DNA of 64,000 bases from Bradyrhizobium aeschynomenes (GCF_013178945.1 NZ_JABFDM010000003.1:310001-374000), one strand, 5' to 3'. Shown: positions 43,006-51,503, counted from the first letter of the stretch. Notes: generated from the letters alone by a model not told the origin. A program made the numbers and translations.

Positions 43006-44604
43006 ATGTCCGACAAACCCAAGAAACCCCAGAAGCTCAAGGCGCGGCTGCCGCGCGGGCTGGAGGATCGCGGCCCGGCGGCGATCGCCGCCACGCGCGA
43101 GATGGTCGAGAAGATCCGCGCCGTCTACGAGCGCTACGGCTTCGAGCCGGTGGAGACGCCGGCGTTCGAATACACCGATGCGCTGGGAAAATTCCTGCCC
43201 GACCAGGACCGGCCGAACGAGGGCGTGTTCTCGTTCCAGGACGATGACGAGCAGTGGATCTCGCTGCGCTATGACCTCACCGCGCCGCTGGCGCGCTATG
43301 TCGGCGAGCGCTACGGCACCGATGGCCTGGTGCTGCCGTATCGCAGCTACCGCTCCGGCTACGTGTTCCGCAACGAGAAGCCCGGCCCCGGCCGCTTCCG
43401 CCAGTTCATGCAGTTCGACGCCGACACTGTCGGCTCCGCGTCGCCGGCAGCGGATGCCGAGATGTGCATGATGGCGGCGGATACGCTGGAGGCGCTCGGC
43501 ATTGCCCGCGGCGACTACGCGATCAAGGTCAACAACCGCAAGGTGCTCGACGGCGTCATGGAGTCGATCGGGCTCGGCGGCGACGAGAACATCGGCCGCA
43601 GGCTGACCGTGCTGCGCGCGATCGACAAGCTCGACCGTCTCGGCGAACGTGGCGTGCGCGAACTGCTCGGCGCCGGCCGCAAGGATGAGAGCGGCGACTT
43701 CACCAAGGGCGCCGGTCTCGATGAGGTGCAGATCAAGAAGATCGAGACCTTCGTCAATGCGCGCGCGCGGGTGGCGCCGCCGACGCTCGCTTATGCCGGC
43801 GACAAGGACGTCGCGCAGCGGCTCGCCGGCGATGCCGATCGCAAGGAGAGCGAGTACGACGTGGCGCGCCGCATCGTCGACATGCTGCGCGAAACCTTCG
43901 CCGACTCGAAGCTCGCGGTCGATGGCCTCAACGAACTCGTCGAGATCGCCCGCCTGGTCGATGCCGCCGGCTATCACAGCCAGATCATGGTCGATCCGTC
44001 GGTCGTACGCGGCCTCGAATACTACACGGGCCCGGTGTTCGAAGCGCAGTTGCTGGCCGCGATCCCGAACGAGAAGGGCCAGCCGGTGGTGTTCGGCTCG
44101 GTCGGCGGCGGCGGCCGTTACGACGGCCTGGTCTCGCGCTTCCGCGGCGAGCCGGTGCCGGCGACCGGCTTCTCGATCGGCGTGTCGCGGCTGCAGGCGG
44201 CGCTGACCTTGCTCGGCAAGCTCGACACGCGGCCGGCCTTCGGGCCGGTGGTCGTCACCGTGTTCGATCGCGACCGTGTCGCCGACTATCAGAAGATGGT
44301 CTCGACCCTGCGCAACCACGGCATCCGCGCCGAGCTCTATCTCGGCAACCCGAAAAACATGGGCAACCAGCTCAAATATGCCGACCGCCGCAACGCGCCC
44401 TGCGTCATCATCCAGGGTTCGGACGAGAAGGCGCGCGGCGAGGTGCAGATCAAGGATTTGATCGAGGGCGCCAAAGCCGCCGCCGCGATCGCCTCCAACC
44501 AAGAATGGCGCGAGAGCCGCCCGGCTCAGGTCTCCGCCAAGGAGGACGAACTGGTCGCCGCCGTCCGCGAGGTGCTCGCGCGCCACGACGTGAGCTGGGG
44601 GTAG
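43006..44604 (+). CDS. hisS: Histidyl-tRNA synthetase
   Basis: A 532-residue class II synthetase. Motif 2 is [20 protein letters not shown], with [13 protein letters not shown]; the histidine-specific motifs are [14 protein letters not shown] and [15 protein letters not shown]; motif 3 is [10 protein letters not shown]. The C-terminal anticodon domain follows (about 430-530). It is longer than E. coli HisS (424) because of an insertion around 200-270, a feature of some alphaproteobacterial enzymes. The start at 43006 ([10 protein letters not shown]) has no strong Shine-Dalgarno and lies only 10 bases after a repeat. Confidence 0.95.
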   Translation: MSDKPKKPQKLKARLPRGLEDRGPAAIAATREMVEKIRAVYERYGFEPVETPAFEYTDALGKFLPDQDRPNEGVFSFQDDDEQWISLRYDLTAPLARYVGERYGTDGLVLPYRSYRSGYVFRNEKPGPGRFRQFMQFDADTVGSASPAADAEMCMMAADTLEALGIARGDYAIKVNNRKVLDGVMESIGLGGDENIGRRLTVLRAIDKLDRLGERGVRELLGAGRKDESGDFTKGAGLDEVQIKKIETFVNARARVAPPTLAYAGDKDVAQRLAGDADRKESEYDVARRIVDMLRETFADSKLAVDGLNELVEIARLVDAAGYHSQIMVDPSVVRGLEYYTGPVFEAQLLAAIPNEKGQPVVFGSVGGGGRYDGLVSRFRGEPVPATGFSIGVSRLQAALTLLGKLDTRPAFGPVVVTVFDRDRVADYQKMVSTLRNHGIRAELYLGNPKNMGNQLKYADRRNAPCVIIQGSDEKARGEVQIKDLIEGAKAAAAIASNQEWRESRPAQVSAKEDELVAAVREVLARHDVSWG

Positions 44605-44614
44605 AGGAAGGTCG

Positions 44615-44763
44615 TCATGCGCAGGCTTGACCCGCGCATCCATCAAACGGCGCCGTCGATTTTGGTACGTCATTGCGAGCGAAGCGAAGCAATCCAGGGC
44701 CAAGCAGAACGATCTTTCGGAGCAGCCCTGGATCGCTTCGTCGCTTCGCTCCTCGCGATGACG
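44615..44763. repeat. Composite palindromic repeats after hisS
   Basis: A solo GTCATGCGCAGGCTTGACCC unit at 44615 is followed by a larger inverted repeat: CGTCATTGCGAGCGAAGCGA... at 44668-44700 against GCCCTGGATCGCTTCGTCGC... at 44725-44763. They fill the 208-base gap before the tautomerase gene. Confidence 0.75.
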
Positions 44764-44812
44764 AATTCCACCCACAAGTCGTGAGTACGACTGAAAATAG
44801 CAGGAGCAACTA

Positions 44813-45016
44813 ATGCCCGAGATCACCATCAACATGGCCGCCGGCCGCACCGACGAGCAGAAGACCAACATGATGCGCGACATCAGCAAGGCGCTGGTGA
44901 CGCATCTCGGCGTCGATCCCGAGGCCGTCGTCATCCAGATCAACGAGGCGCCGCTGGCGCACAAGATGAAGGGCGGCAAGACCTTCGTTGAGCGCCTGGC
45001 CGAGCAGAAGAAGTAG
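44813..45016 (+). CDS. 4-Oxalocrotonate tautomerase family protein
   Basis: A 67-residue tautomerase. After removal of Met1 the catalytic amino-terminal proline is exposed (MPEITINMAAGRTDEQK), and the pattern VVIQINEAPLAH is typical of the second beta strand region. Such enzymes isomerise enols to ketones, for example in meta-cleavage pathways; others have unrelated roles. An AGGAG-like element (GCAGGAGCAACTA) precedes the ATG. Neighbours are hisS and a thioesterase, separated by repeats. Confidence 0.88.
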   Translation: MPEITINMAAGRTDEQKTNMMRDISKALVTHLGVDPEAVVIQINEAPLAHKMKGGKTFVERLAEQKK

Positions 45017-45072
45017 TTGATCGCCGTTACGCCGAAGCGAAGCCAATAGCATCTGTTTCGATCACCACCGCT

Positions 45073-45223
45073 GTCGTCCCGGCGAAAGCCGGGACCATAC
45101 CCCCTGGAAGCGGTTTGAGGCAGGCTGGTCGTTGGCTTTTTGCCCGTTACGACCGCCGCGGCGTATGGGTCCCGGATCGGCGCTGCGCCGCGCTGTCGCG
45201 CGTCGCAGCTTGTCCGGGACGAC
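45073..45223. repeat. 151-bp palindromic element, inverted relative copy of 5716-5837
   Basis: Arms start GTCGTCCCGGCGAAAGCCGG and end with TTGTCCGGGACGAC. The interior TTTGAGGCAGGCTGGTCGTT and GACCGCCGCGGCGTATGGGT matches the complement of the interior at 5716-5837; the right part (CGGATCGGCGCTGCGCCGCG) matches the edge at 5098. It lies just upstream of the thioesterase. Confidence 0.8.
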
Positions 45224-45242
45224 GACTGAACTCGGAGCCACC

Positions 45243-45638
45243 ATGGACGCACGTGACATCATCAAGCCGGGGATGCGCGCCGAGCGTCTGCTCGTGGTGC
45301 CGCCGGAGCGCACCGTCGGGCATTTCGTGCCTCATATGCCGATGGTCTATGCGACGCCGATGATGATCCTGGAGATGGAGATGACGTCGGGAGACGCCAT
45401 CAACCCGGCGCTGCCGCCGGGCTGGGTCACGGTCGGCACCGAGGTCAATGTCCGCCATCTCGCGGCATCGCCGGTCGGCGCGACCATTCGCACGGTCGCC
45501 GAGGTTATCGAGGTCGAGCGCCGCGTCATCCGCTTCAAGGTCGAGGCGTTTCATGGCGAGGTGAAGATCGGCGACGGCCGTCACGGCCGTGGCCTGATCA
45601 ATGTCGAGCAGTTCAAGAAGCGCTTCGCGGTGCCGTAA
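45243..45638 (+). CDS. FlK-like hotdog thioesterase
   Basis: A 131-residue single-hotdog protein. The candidate catalytic triad Thr38 (YATPMMI), Glu46 (LEMEMTS) and His72 (VNVRHLAA) has the same spacing (8 and 26 residues) as Thr42, Glu50 and His76 of fluoroacetyl-CoA thioesterase FlK. Most genomic relatives are general acyl-CoA thioesterases without proven fluoroacetate specificity. The ATG at 45243 follows CGGAGCCACC and directly abuts a palindromic element; an in-frame upstream start within the repeat is rejected. Confidence 0.82.
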   Translation: MDARDIIKPGMRAERLLVVPPERTVGHFVPHMPMVYATPMMILEMEMTSGDAINPALPPGWVTVGTEVNVRHLAASPVGATIRTVAEVIEVERRVIRFKVEAFHGEVKIGDGRHGRGLINVEQFKKRFAVP

Positions 45639-45716
45639 CTTACCTTACTGGAGGGGACAGGCGGCGGACGAGGTTGCTTACTGCGCGCAACGACCAGTCT
45701 TGCGTCAAACAAGCTT

Positions 45717-45804
45717 GTCATGCGCGGGCTTGACCCGCGCATCCATCTTCTCATCAGCCGGTCTTGCGAAGCGGATGGATTGCCGGGTCAAGCCCGGCAA
45801 TGAC
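45717..45804. repeat. 88-bp palindromic element between thioesterase and proC
   Basis: GTCATGCGCGGGCTTGACCC at the left and GGGTCAAGCCCGGCAATGAC at the right form inverted arms, with ATCCAT / ATGGAT inside. It separates convergent genes and could terminate both. Confidence 0.8.
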
Positions 45805-45821
45805 GGCGGAGGGTGTGAGAG

Positions 45822-46640
45822 CTACTTCGCCAATTCCTTCGAGCGGGCCGTCGCGGCCGCCACGGCACGCTCCAGCAGCGGCTGGAAGCCGTCCGTCCCC
45901 ATCAGCACCGACAATGCCGCCGCGGTGGTGCCGCCGGGCGAGGTGACGTTCTGGCGCAAAATCGCGGACGGCTGCTCCGACAGGCGCAGCAGCTCGCCGG
46001 CGCCGGACACCGTGTGGCGGGCGAGCTTGGTCGCCAGCGCCTCGGGCAGGCCGGCGGCGATGCCGGCGCGTGCGAGCTCCTCGGCGAGCAGGAAGACGTA
46101 AGCGGGGCCGGAGCCAGACACGGCGGTCACCGCATCCATCAGGGCCTCGTCATCGACCCATTCGACCGCGCCGGTGGCGCGCAACAGCGCATCGGTCAGC
46201 GTGCGCTGCGCGGCGCTGACATTGGCGGCGGGCACCGCGACGGTGATGCCGCGGCCGATCGCGGCCGGCGTGTTCGGCATCGCGCGCACGACCGCGCCGC
46301 CCACCACGTCCTGCAGGCTGGCGATCGTGGTGCCGGCCATGATCGACAGCACCAGCGTGCCGTCGTCGACCCACCGCTTCAGCGCCGGGCCGGCCTCGCG
46401 GAACATCTGCGGCTTGACGGCAAGGATGACGACCTCGGCCGGAGCGGCATCAGCCGGATTGAGGCGGACGCCGCGGGCCGCCAGCGCGGTGATCTCCGCC
46501 GACGGCATCGGCTCGATCACCACCACCCGCGCCGGATCGAGCCCGCCGGCCAGCCAGCCGGTCAGCATCGCGCCGCCCATCTTGCCGGCGCCGGCCAGCA
46601 CGATGGTGCCGGTGGTGTTCTGGAGTTCGGATCTGGTCAT
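45822..46640 (-). CDS. proC: Pyrroline-5-carboxylate reductase
   Basis: A 272-residue NAD(P)H-dependent enzyme of proline synthesis. The N-terminal dinucleotide motif is VLAGAGKMGGAML, followed by ILAVKPQMF and RAMPNTPAAIGRG; the C-terminal signature is AVSGSGPAYVFLLAEEL and NVTSPGGTTAAAL. Length matches the family. The start at 46640 (MTRSELQNTT) is chosen; a longer start would be encoded by the adjacent palindromic repeat. Downstream of the YbjN gene on the same strand. Confidence 0.95.
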   Translation of the reverse strand: MTRSELQNTTGTIVLAGAGKMGGAMLTGWLAGGLDPARVVVIEPMPSAEITALAARGVRLNPADAAPAEVVILAVKPQMFREAGPALKRWVDDGTLVLSIMAGTTIASLQDVVGGAVVRAMPNTPAAIGRGITVAVPAANVSAAQRTLTDALLRATGAVEWVDDEALMDAVTAVSGSGPAYVFLLAEELARAGIAAGLPEALATKLARHTVSGAGELLRLSEQPSAILRQNVTSPGGTTAAALSVLMGTDGFQPLLERAVAAATARSKELAK

Positions 46641-46653
46641 CAAGCCACCGCTT

Positions 46654-46743
46654 GTCATGGCCGGGCTTGCCCCGGCCATCCATCGACAAAGAGAAGCGGC
46701 TGTTAGAAGGGAGATGGTTGCGCGGGTCAAGCCCGCGCATGAC
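46654..46743. repeat. 90-bp palindromic element between YbjN gene and proC
   Basis: Left arm GTCATGGCCGGGCTTGCCCC and right arm GGGTCAAGCCCGCGCATGAC, same family as 42744 and 45717. It ends 15 bases from the YbjN stop codon and 14 bases before the proC start. Confidence 0.8.
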
Positions 46744-46758
46744 GAGAGGCGGGGGGCC

Positions 46759-47259
46759 CTACGCCTCGCCCGCCGTGTCGAACAGCGCCGCCGCCATGGC
46801 GTCCTGGGTCGACTTGCCGGCCCAGACCACGAACTGGAACGCGGGGAAATAGCGCTCGCAGGCGTGGATGGCGCCGGCGAGCATGCTCTCGCATTGCGGG
46901 CCGGAGGCGGTGATGCCGCCGGGCAGCACCAGGGCCTGGCGGTGCATGACCATGCCGGTGTGGGTCCAGATGTCGAAATGGCCGAGCCAGAGCTGCTCGT
47001 TGATCGCCGCGATCAGCCGCTGCACCTCGGCGCGGCGCGCCTCTGGAATCTTCATGTCGAAGGCGCAGGCCAGATGCAGTGCCTCGATCTCGCCCATCCA
47101 CGTGAAGGAGAGCTGATAGTCGGTCCACTGCCCCTTGGAAGCGATCGTGATCTCGTCCTCGCCGGAGCGCTCGAACATCCAATTGTTGTCGGACGCGATG
47201 TTCTCCACCACGCTCAAGGGATGATCTCCGGAATCGATAGTGCTTTCGAGCAGGGACAT
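46759..47259 (-). CDS. YbjN domain-containing protein
   Basis: A 166-residue YbjN-family protein, a type III secretion chaperone-like fold of unclear function; in E. coli YbjN influences motility and stress responses. Visible blocks include HPLSVVENIASDNNWMFERS, FTWMGEIEALHLACAFDMKI, FDIWTHTGMVMHRQALVLP and ERYFPAFQFVVWAGKSTQDA. The start MSLLESTIDS is at 47259. It precedes proC on the same strand, a pairing that I believe recurs in Rhizobiales, with a palindromic element in the junction. Confidence 0.87.
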   Translation of the reverse strand: MSLLESTIDSGDHPLSVVENIASDNNWMFERSGEDEITIASKGQWTDYQLSFTWMGEIEALHLACAFDMKIPEARRAEVQRLIAAINEQLWLGHFDIWTHTGMVMHRQALVLPGGITASGPQCESMLAGAIHACERYFPAFQFVVWAGKSTQDAMAAALFDTAGEA

Positions 47260-47656
47260 GCCGTCTCGACCTCGTCTTCTTGATCTCGTTGGTACTTACG
47301 CGGCGACCCGGCCCGCACCCTCTCGGCGCTTCGAGACCCGGCTTGCAGTCCCGGAGGTACCCCGGGCGTGCGAGGACAAACTGATGTGATTTGCGGAATC
47401 TGCGCAACGGGGGGGTGAGTCCGTCCACAGCCAAACACCGCTTCGTCCACAACTCCTGTCCAGCCTGTGGAATCAGGCCGTTTGAGAACAAAACGGAATC
47501 GGATTCGCCGCAAACCGCCCGTTCGGGCCGATTTGGCCGCGGGAATGACGTCTGCGGCCGCATGGCGGCCCCTCATAGCCGCCGCGCGTCAGGCCTTGCC
47601 GCAGCGGCGGAGCCCCTGCATAGTCCGTTCGGGCCGTCCAGCCGGGCGGCTCATGT
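47260..47656. other. Intergenic region upstream of the FMN riboswitch
   Basis: About 400 bases between the YbjN start and the riboswitch. It should carry the divergent promoters of the YbjN gene and of the riboswitch-ribH2 transcript. Open frames crossing it lack any domain and are judged spurious. Confidence 0.5.
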
Positions 47657-47843
47657 TCTCAGGGCGGGGCGAAATTCCCCACCGGCGGTAAGCGGTCTCG
47701 GTCGAGAGCGCGAGCCCGCGAGCGCCTTCTCTGGCAGACCTGATCTGGAGAATTCCGTTCTCTTTGATCGCGTCGGCAAGGGAAGGGTCAGCAGATTCGG
47801 TGCGACTCCGAAGCCGACGGTCACAGTCCGGATGAAAGAGAAC
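47657..47843 (+). promoter_or_regulatory. FMN riboswitch (RFN element)
   Basis: Conserved FMN-aptamer segments appear in the correct order: TCAGGGCGGGGCGAAATTCC, CCCACCGGCGGTAA, AGCCCGCGAGCGC, then GGTCAGCAGATTCGGTG, GACTCCGAAGCCGACGGTCA and CAGTCCGGATGAAAGAGAAC. The closing P1 stem pairs the first and last bases. It is on the plus strand 80 bases upstream of ribH2, and a hairpin (CCCTGCGC / GCGCGGGG, about 47856-47877) in between may be the expression platform. FMN binding should lower ribH2 expression. Confidence 0.95.
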
Positions 47844-47923
47844 GGGTCCCGGCACCCTGCGCACTCAGCGCGGGGGCGTCGTCGTTCCGTGTGCCCTGAT
47901 TCTGGTCTCTATTGAGGACAACC

Positions 47924-48523
47924 ATGAATCAGATGCTGCAAGACACCATCGACACCACCACCGATATCGCCACTGAAGCCGTGCCGCCGGCGGACACGCC
48001 GGCTGCATCCCCGCCTGACGACTCGCCCCCGGCGCCGTCGCATCCGCGCTTCGCCAAGCCGCAGCGCGTCGCCTTCGTCCAGTCGGCCTGGCATCGCGAC
48101 GTCGTCGCGGAATGCCGGATTGCGTTTCTGGACGAGATCGAGGCACGCCACATTCCGCGCGACCGGGTCGACATCTTCGAGGTGCCCGGCTCGTTCGAGA
48201 TCCCGCTGCATGCACAGCTGCTCGCCAAGACGCGGCGCTATACCGCGATCGTCGCGGCCGGCCTCGTCGTCGACGGCGGCATCTACCGCCACGAGTTCGT
48301 CGCCGACACCGTCATCAAGGCGTTGATGGACGTGCAGCTGCGCACCGAGGTGCCGGTGTTCTCCGCCGTGCTGACGCCACAGCAATTCCACGAGACGCAG
48401 GCGCATTTCGAGTTCTTCAGGAAGCATTTTGCAACCAAGGGCGTCGAGGTGGCGACGGCCTGCGCGGAGACTCTGCTCAGCCTGGAGCGACTGCGCAGCC
48501 AGGTCGCGGCGGGGATCATCTGA
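47924..48523 (+). CDS. ribH: 6,7-Dimethyl-8-ribityllumazine synthase, type II (RibH2)
   Basis: A 199-residue lumazine synthase that joins the ribityl-aminopyrimidine and dihydroxybutanone phosphate, the penultimate step of riboflavin synthesis. A Pro/Ala-rich N-terminal extension of about 45 residues precedes the domain with FVQSAWHRDVVAE, EVPGSFEIPLHAQLLA and VAAGLVVDGGIYRHEFVAD. The SAWH and YRHEFVA forms match the decameric RibH2 type of Brucella and Mesorhizobium rather than RibH1. GAGG precedes the ATG at 47924. It is alone under an FMN riboswitch, unlinked to other rib genes here. Confidence 0.94.
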   Translation: MNQMLQDTIDTTTDIATEAVPPADTPAASPPDDSPPAPSHPRFAKPQRVAFVQSAWHRDVVAECRIAFLDEIEARHIPRDRVDIFEVPGSFEIPLHAQLLAKTRRYTAIVAAGLVVDGGIYRHEFVADTVIKALMDVQLRTEVPVFSAVLTPQQFHETQAHFEFFRKHFATKGVEVATACAETLLSLERLRSQVAAGII

Positions 48524-48602
48524 GGCTGACGATGTGTAGCCGGTTAAGCCGGCCGCACATGCTTCAGTATTGGAAGCCAAGGTCTCGCCGCGACGGCAGC
48601 CT

Positions 48603-48770
48603 GCTCCCCTCCCCCTTGCGGGGAGGGGTTGGGGGTGGGGGTCTCCGGGCGCTGAAGTCCATGAGGAGACGCACCCCCGCCAAGATACTTTCCCGCAGTC
48701 GAGGCTCATCAATGTGAGCGGAATGCGTGGACCCCCACCCCCGACCCCTCCCCGCAAGGGGGAGGGGAGC
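48603..48770. repeat. 168-bp element with 41-bp terminal inverted repeats (one mismatch)
   Basis: Arms 48603-48643 and 48730-48770 (each beginning GCTCCCCTCCCCCTTGCGGG on its own strand) are inverted copies with a single mismatch; each arm is itself a hairpin. The 86-base interior has no gene. This is the TTGCGGGG sub-type that also forms the right arms at 51676 and 54794. Confidence 0.9.
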
Positions 48771-48960
48771 GCACTGCCGTTGCGGCGGGAGCTCGAATCC
48801 CAACTTCGCCGAGGACCGGGAGGTGGCGCCCACACCCGCTCGCAACCCAGCGACATCACGCCCTCTCGCGCTCCCCGCCTTGTGTTGTCATCCCCCGCTC
48901 GCCCCCTGTAAAACCTCCTCCGGGAGGAGGCTGGCCCGTGGCGACGGGCGGCCGGCAAGG

Positions 48961-50187
48961 ATGATCGAAGGATACGATCCTTATCTCGTCGCGCTCTCGG
49001 TCGTGATCGCGAGCCTGGGTGGCTATACCGGATTCAGTCTCACCGCGCGCATTCGCAGCGGGCCGGGGGCTAGTCCGCGCGTGCTGCTGTCCGGGGCCGC
49101 GGGCATTCTCGCGGTCGGTATCTGGACCATGCATTTCGTGGGCATGATGGCCGCGCCGCTGCCTGCCGATGCCGTCTATCTGGTGTTGCCGACCGTCATC
49201 TCCTTCCTGATCTGCGCGCTGGTCGTCGGCGTCTCCCTGTTCTTCGTCAGCATCGGCGATGCTTCGCCGCAGCGCGTCGTGCCCTCGGCGCTGCTGCTCG
49301 GCGCCGGCATCGCCAGCATGCATTATGTCGGCATGCACGGCCTCGCCGGCCACTTCGGGCTGACGCATGATCCGCTGCTGGTGGCGCTGTCGGTCGCGAT
49401 CGCGATCGTCGCCGCCTATGGCGGCCTGCGCATCTTCCTGGCGCGGCAGGACGGCCTGCGGCTCGCCATCAGCGCGCTGGCGTTCGGTATCGCTGTCTCC
49501 GGCATGCATTACACGGCGATGCTGGGCATGCATGTCGTACCGGCCGGCGAAGGCCATCATCATCAGGCCGCAGGATTGGCCGCGTCGCCCCAGGTGCTGG
49601 CGATCGTCGTGGCCGTGCTGTGCTTCGTCGTGGCCGCAGGGTTCCTGCTGTCGCTCGTGCCCGACCCGCGCCGTGCGGCGGAGCCGGCTTTCTTGGTGCG
49701 GCCCGTCGCCGCCCCGGACCTCGCGCCGGAGCCGATCGTGCCGCAACCCGTGGCGGCCGCCCCTCCCGACGCGCTCGAAAGCGTCTCGCCCGCGCGCATC
49801 AAGGCCGCGCCGCTCGGCGGCATCGGCCAGCCGCCGCGCATCGCCGCAGCCCGGCTTCCGCTCGAAGGCGCCAACGGCACCCATTTCATCGACGCCGGGG
49901 ATGTCCGCAGCGTCCGTGCCGATGCGCATTACACCAGGGTGCACGACGGAACCCGCGAGCGGATGTGCCCGTGGTCGATCTCCGAGGCCGAGGCGCAGCT
50001 CGATCCCGGCCGCTTCATCCGCGTCCACCGCAGTCACATCGTCGCGATCGAGCACGTGACCTTCGTCGGCAAGGAGGGCGAGGGCGCGATCATCGAGCTC
50101 GACGGCCCGTCGAAGCCGCGCGTGCCGGTGAGCCGCGCCAAGGTCGCCGAGGTCAAGGCGCGGCTCGGGTTGCGTCGGCCGGCGTGA
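48961..50187 (+). CDS. coxC: MHYT-LytTR membrane regulator, CoxC-like
   Basis: A 408-residue protein. The N-terminal 240 residues form an MHYT domain of seven hydrophobic segments with the three repeated motifs WTMHFVGMMA, ASMHYVGMHG and SGMHYTAMLGMH, proposed to bind a metal that senses a gas such as CO or O2. After a Pro/Ala linker a LytTR DNA-binding domain follows (HFIDAGDVRSVRADAHYTRV, RFIRVHRSHIVAIEHV). CoxC and CoxH of Oligotropha carboxidovorans have this same two-part layout, and CoxC lies directly upstream of coxM there, as here. Likely a CO-responsive activator of the downstream genes. Start MIEGYDPYLVALSVV. Confidence 0.88.
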   Translation: MIEGYDPYLVALSVVIASLGGYTGFSLTARIRSGPGASPRVLLSGAAGILAVGIWTMHFVGMMAAPLPADAVYLVLPTVISFLICALVVGVSLFFVSIGDASPQRVVPSALLLGAGIASMHYVGMHGLAGHFGLTHDPLLVALSVAIAIVAAYGGLRIFLARQDGLRLAISALAFGIAVSGMHYTAMLGMHVVPAGEGHHHQAAGLAASPQVLAIVVAVLCFVVAAGFLLSLVPDPRRAAEPAFLVRPVAAPDLAPEPIVPQPVAAAPPDALESVSPARIKAAPLGGIGQPPRIAAARLPLEGANGTHFIDAGDVRSVRADAHYTRVHDGTRERMCPWSISEAEAQLDPGRFIRVHRSHIVAIEHVTFVGKEGEGAIIELDGPSKPRVPVSRAKVAEVKARLGLRRPA

Positions 50188-50639
50188 GCTGTTCGCGCCA
50201 GCAAAATGACTTGCGCAGTTGGTTGTGCGTCGCACGCGTTCGATCCGGGGCTATCGCATATGGAGATGCAGGGCCGTCGCGACCAGCGATCCTGCAAATG
50301 AGTGACTCCGTCATGCCCGGGACGAGCCCGGCCATGACGGCGAGGAGGAAGCTGAACTCAAGGTTGGTTCAGCGAGTGTGGGGCCCTGCCGATCGGATCG
50401 GCCTCGCGGCGCGCCTGATTAGGTCGCCTTGGCTGTCGCAATTCGTGCGCGCTGATCCGCAACTCGTGCGAATTCATCGCTCTCCGTGCCGCCTTCGTTG
50501 CGCGAACCGCAGATCCGGATCGAACCTGTCACCAACGACGCGATGCGCCGGGGGGCGTCCTTCGCTCTTGCAGCACGAACGCCCGCAGCATCCGCGCGAA
50601 GCCAAGCCGTCAAGGCAAGCAAGTCCAGGAGGGAACGCC
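50188..50639. other. coxC-coxM intergenic region with probable cox promoter
   Basis: 452 bases. A single 31-base hairpin (50309-50339, CGTCATGCCCGGGACGAGCC and on) is present; the remainder carries no gene and is the best place for the coxM promoter and LytTR binding sites. No exact LytTR direct repeat could be fixed by eye. Confidence 0.5.
50309..50339. repeat. Solo 31-bp palindromic unit
   Basis: Hairpin CGTCATG CCCGGG ... CCCGGC CATGACG, same arm family as 42744-42824. It could terminate coxC transcripts. Confidence 0.7.
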
Positions 50640-51503
50640 ATGATCCCAGGTCCGTTCGACTATCACCGCCCCGCGAGTGTCGGCGACGCGATCAAGCTGC
50701 TCGCCGATCTCGGCGACGAGGCCCGTCCGCTCGCCGGCGGCCACAGCCTGCTGCCGATGATGAAGCTGCGGCTGGCGACGCCTGCGCACCTGATCGATCT
50801 TCACGGCATCGCCGGCCTCAAGGGCATCTGCCGCGAGGGCGACCGCATCGCGATCGGTGCCATGACGACGCAGGCCGAGTTGCTGGCCTCGAACGACATT
50901 GGTGAGGCGTTGCCGATCCTGCATGAGACCGCGTTGCTGATCGCCGATCCGCAGGTGCGTTACCGCGGCACGATCGGCGGCAACGTCGCCAACGGCGATC
51001 CCGGCAACGACATGCCGGCGCTGATGCTGGCGCTGGACGCGACCTATCGGCTCGAAGGCCCGAACGGCGCGCGCGAGGTGCCGGCGCGGGAGTTTTATCA
51101 GGGCGCGTATTTCACCGCGCTCGAGCCCGGCGAGATCCTGACGGGGGTGAGCATTCCGGTCCCGCCCGCCGGGCACGGCTACGCCTATGAGAAGCTGAAG
51201 CGCAAGGTCGGCGATTATGCGACCGCGGCAGCAGGTGTCGTGCTGACGATGGCTGCCGGCAAGGTGGCGAGCTGCGTGATCTCGCTGACCAACCTGCATG
51301 AGACGCCGCTGCTGGCGAGTGATGCGGCGAATGCCGTGATCGGCACCACGCTCGACGACGCCGCGCTGAAGGCCGCCGCGAACGCGGCGCGGGCGATCAT
51401 GCAGCCGGCGTCCGATGCGCGTGGTCCGGCCGAGTATCGCATCCATGTCGGCGGCATCATGGTGATGCGCGCGCTGCAGCGCGCGGCGAGCCGGGCGAAG
51501 TAG
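50640..51503 (+). CDS. coxM: Carbon monoxide dehydrogenase medium (FAD) subunit
   Basis: A 287-residue flavoprotein subunit (O. carboxidovorans CoxM is 288). FAD-binding motifs AGGHSLLP at 32-39 and TIGGNVANGDPGND at 111-124 are intact, and FDYHRPASVGDAIKLLADLG is the usual start. It accepts electrons from the iron-sulfur subunit and delivers them to the quinone pool or cytochromes. CCAGGAGGGAACGCC gives a strong ribosome-binding site for the ATG at 50640. First enzyme gene of the cluster, followed by coxS after 230 bases that hold a palindromic element. Confidence 0.96.
   Translation: MIPGPFDYHRPASVGDAIKLLADLGDEARPLAGGHSLLPMMKLRLATPAHLIDLHGIAGLKGICREGDRIAIGAMTTQAELLASNDIGEALPILHETALLIADPQVRYRGTIGGNVANGDPGNDMPALMLALDATYRLEGPNGAREVPAREFYQGAYFTALEPGEILTGVSIPVPPAGHGYAYEKLKRKVGDYATAAAGVVLTMAAGKVASCVISLTNLHETPLLASDAANAVIGTTLDDAALKAAANAARAIMQPASDARGPAEYRIHVGGIMVMRALQRAASRAK

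Noticed and set aside
42940..45252. 770-codon minus-strand open frame across hisS
   Set aside because: Shadow of hisS and of flanking repeats; no domain.
47391..47915. Open frame of 174 codons across the FMN riboswitch
   Set aside because: It overlaps the conserved aptamer, has Arg/Ser/Pro-rich sequence and no domain.
48727..48960. In-frame N-terminal extension of the coxC protein
   Set aside because: The extra 78 residues are encoded by the right arm of a palindromic element (Pro/Arg/Gly-rich), and the hydrophobic MHYT domain begins naturally at 48961.
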